Source of the DNA: Blastococcus sp.
GTDB taxonomy: Bacteria > Actinomycetota > Actinomycetes > Mycobacteriales > Geodermatophilaceae
Direction of reading: 5' to 3'
Length of the DNA: 13,841 bases
Assembly (NCBI GenBank): GCA_025963345.1
Contig: JAOPUS010000191.1
Span: 1-13,841, forward strand
Shown here: positions 12,823-13,841 of the stretch, piece after piece
Layout of the letters: each line of letters begins with the position of its first letter
Position numbering within the stretch: the stretch's first letter is position 1
Notes under the pieces: model-generated
Told to the model about the DNA's origin: nothing
Databases searched by the model: none
The model's input: only the letters and a program-made list of their open reading frames with translations
Program-made: the position numbers and the translations under genes

Positions 12823-13841
12823 GTGAAGGCTGTCGTCTACGAGGGTCCCCGCACGGTCAGCGTCAAGGATGTCCCTGACGCCCGGATCGAGCGGCCCACT
12901 GACGTGCTGGTGCGGATCACCACCACGAACATCTGCGGCTCGGACCTGCACATGTACGAGGGCCGCACCGACTTCGAGGCCGGCCGCTGGTTCGGCCACG
13001 AGAACATGGGCCAGGTCATCGAGGTCGGCGAGGGAGTCGACAAGGTGAAGGTGGGGGAGTACGTCGTCCTGCCGTTCAACGTCGCGTGCGGGCACTGCAA
13101 GAACTGCGAGCGCGGACTGACCAACTACTGCCTGACGGCGCAACCGGTGTCGAACTGGGCCGGGGCGGCCTACGGCTTCGCCGACATGGGCCCGTGGCCC
13201 GGCGGCCAGGCCGAACTGCTCCGCGTGCCCTGGGGTGACTTCAACTGCCTGCGCTTGGGTGAGGACGCCGAGGAGAAGCAGAACGACTACGTCATGTTGG
13301 CCGACATCTTCCCGACCGGCTACCACGCCACCGAGATGGCCGGCGTGAAGCCCGGTGACCAGACGGTCATCTACGGCGCCGGCCCGGTCGGGTTGATGGC
13401 CGCCTATTCCGCGGTGATCAAAGGGGCGAGCCGGGTCATGGTGGTCGACCGGCACGCGGACCGGCTGCGGCTGGCCGAAGAGATCGGGGCCATCGCCATC
13501 GACGACTCGAAGGTCGACCCGGTCGAGGCCGTCAACGAGATGACCATGGGGCTGGGGGCCGACAACGGGTGCGAGTGCGTGGGCTACCAGGCGCACGACC
13601 CGCAGGGACACGAGCACCCGAACGAGACCCTCAACAAGCTGGTCAAGTCGGTCCGGTTCACCGGCGGGATCGGCGTGGTCGGCGTCTTCGTCCCCCAGGA
13701 CCCGGGGTCGCCGGACGAGCTGTACAGGGAGGGGTTCGTCGCGTTCGACTACGGCGAGCACTGGTTCCGCGGCCAGAAGATGGGCACCGGGCAGTGTCCG
13801 GTGAAGCGGTACAACCGCGCGCTGCGTGACCTCGTCGCCGG
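12823..13841 (+). CDS. Zinc-dependent dehydrogenase, glutathione-independent formaldehyde dehydrogenase-like (3' end outside window)
   Basis: The frame is open from GTG 12823 to the window end (339 codons and 2 bases). Catalytic zinc ligands are visible as Cys38 in NICGSDLHMYEG and His59-Glu60 in WFGHENMG. The structural zinc lobe is C89, C92, C95 and C103 in CGHCKNCERGLTNYC. The Rossmann motif is VIYGAGPVGLMAAYS (182-196). The segment GFADMGPWPGGQAELLRVPW and the later EHPNETLNKLV region match the FdhA-like branch, whose characterised members oxidise formaldehyde or other short aldehydes with NAD. Family length of about 390-400 means about 50-60 residues are missing. A very strong ribosome-binding site, GGAGGAGGAA, precedes GTG by 2 nt to several nt depending on which GGAGG is used. 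The true substrate could be another alcohol or aldehyde. It is probably its own transcription unit, 174 bp after the MFS gene. Confidence 0.9.
   Translation, partial: MKAVVYEGPRTVSVKDVPDARIERPTDVLVRITTTNICGSDLHMYEGRTDFEAGRWFGHENMGQVIEVGEGVDKVKVGEYVVLPFNVACGHCKNCERGLTNYCLTAQPVSNWAGAAYGFADMGPWPGGQAELLRVPWGDFNCLRLGEDAEEKQNDYVMLADIFPTGYHATEMAGVKPGDQTVIYGAGPVGLMAAYSAVIKGASRVMVVDRHADRLRLAEEIGAIAIDDSKVDPVEAVNEMTMGLGADNGCECVGYQAHDPQGHEHPNETLNKLVKSVRFTGGIGVVGVFVPQDPGSPDELYREGFVAFDYGEHWFRGQKMGTGQCPVKRYNRALRDLVA

Noticed and set aside
1..13841. CRISPR array, phage genes or defence system
   Set aside because: No regularly spaced repeats, Cas, restriction-modification or phage structural motifs were found in any frame.

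Overview
The window is very GC-rich (by eye clearly above 65 %) with GTG starts, GTGA/ATGA gene overlaps and protein families typical of Actinomycetota. The gene styles (malate:quinone oxidoreductase, GAF-like/LuxR regulators, a glucosyl-3-phosphoglycerate synthase with a GT4 partner, an MFS_3 exporter, an FdhA-like dehydrogenase) would fit a soil or rock actinobacterium such as Geodermatophilaceae, but the sequence alone does not fix the genus. No rRNA, tRNA, CRISPR array, insertion sequence or phage gene was recognised.

Layout. 1-102 (-): 5' end of a malate:quinone oxidoreductase. 286-1287 (-): LysR-type regulator. 1288-1488: divergent intergenic region with nested inverted repeats. 1489-2550 (+) and 2475-3524 (-): two paralogous LuxR-like proteins facing tail to tail, with stop codons crossing inside a 76-bp imperfect palindrome; the second has a badly eroded DNA-binding helix. 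3525-4923: a gene graveyard on the plus strand, holding a glycogen-debranching-enzyme remnant with a very large internal deletion, then a glycerophosphodiester phosphodiesterase with two reconstructable frameshifts and a nonsense codon. 4780-5988 (-): GT4 glycosyltransferase whose tail is antisense to that dead gene. 6047-6495 (+): scrambled remnant of a DUF1345 membrane protein. 6464-8637 (-): gpgS followed by a second GT4 gene, coupled by ATGA. 8814-12648 (+): Gfo/Idh/MocA oxidoreductase, an MDR dehydrogenase without catalytic zinc ligands (coupled by GTGA), and an MFS exporter with a C-terminal ABM-like domain. 12823-13841 (+): 5' part of an FdhA-like zinc dehydrogenase, cut by the window edge.

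How it fits together. The centre is a small glucan or glucosylglycerate module: GpgS makes glucosyl-3-phosphoglycerate and the coupled GT4 enzyme may extend or modify a related sugar. The neighbouring debranching enzyme, which would fit the same theme, is dead. Divergent from it is a two-oxidoreductase plus exporter block that looks like a sugar or cyclitol redox module of unknown substrate. The plus-strand genes lying between the live minus-strand glycosyltransferases are all decayed, while the minus-strand genes keep intact catalytic motifs. The most unusual structure is the palindromic tail-to-tail overlap of the two LuxR paralogues.
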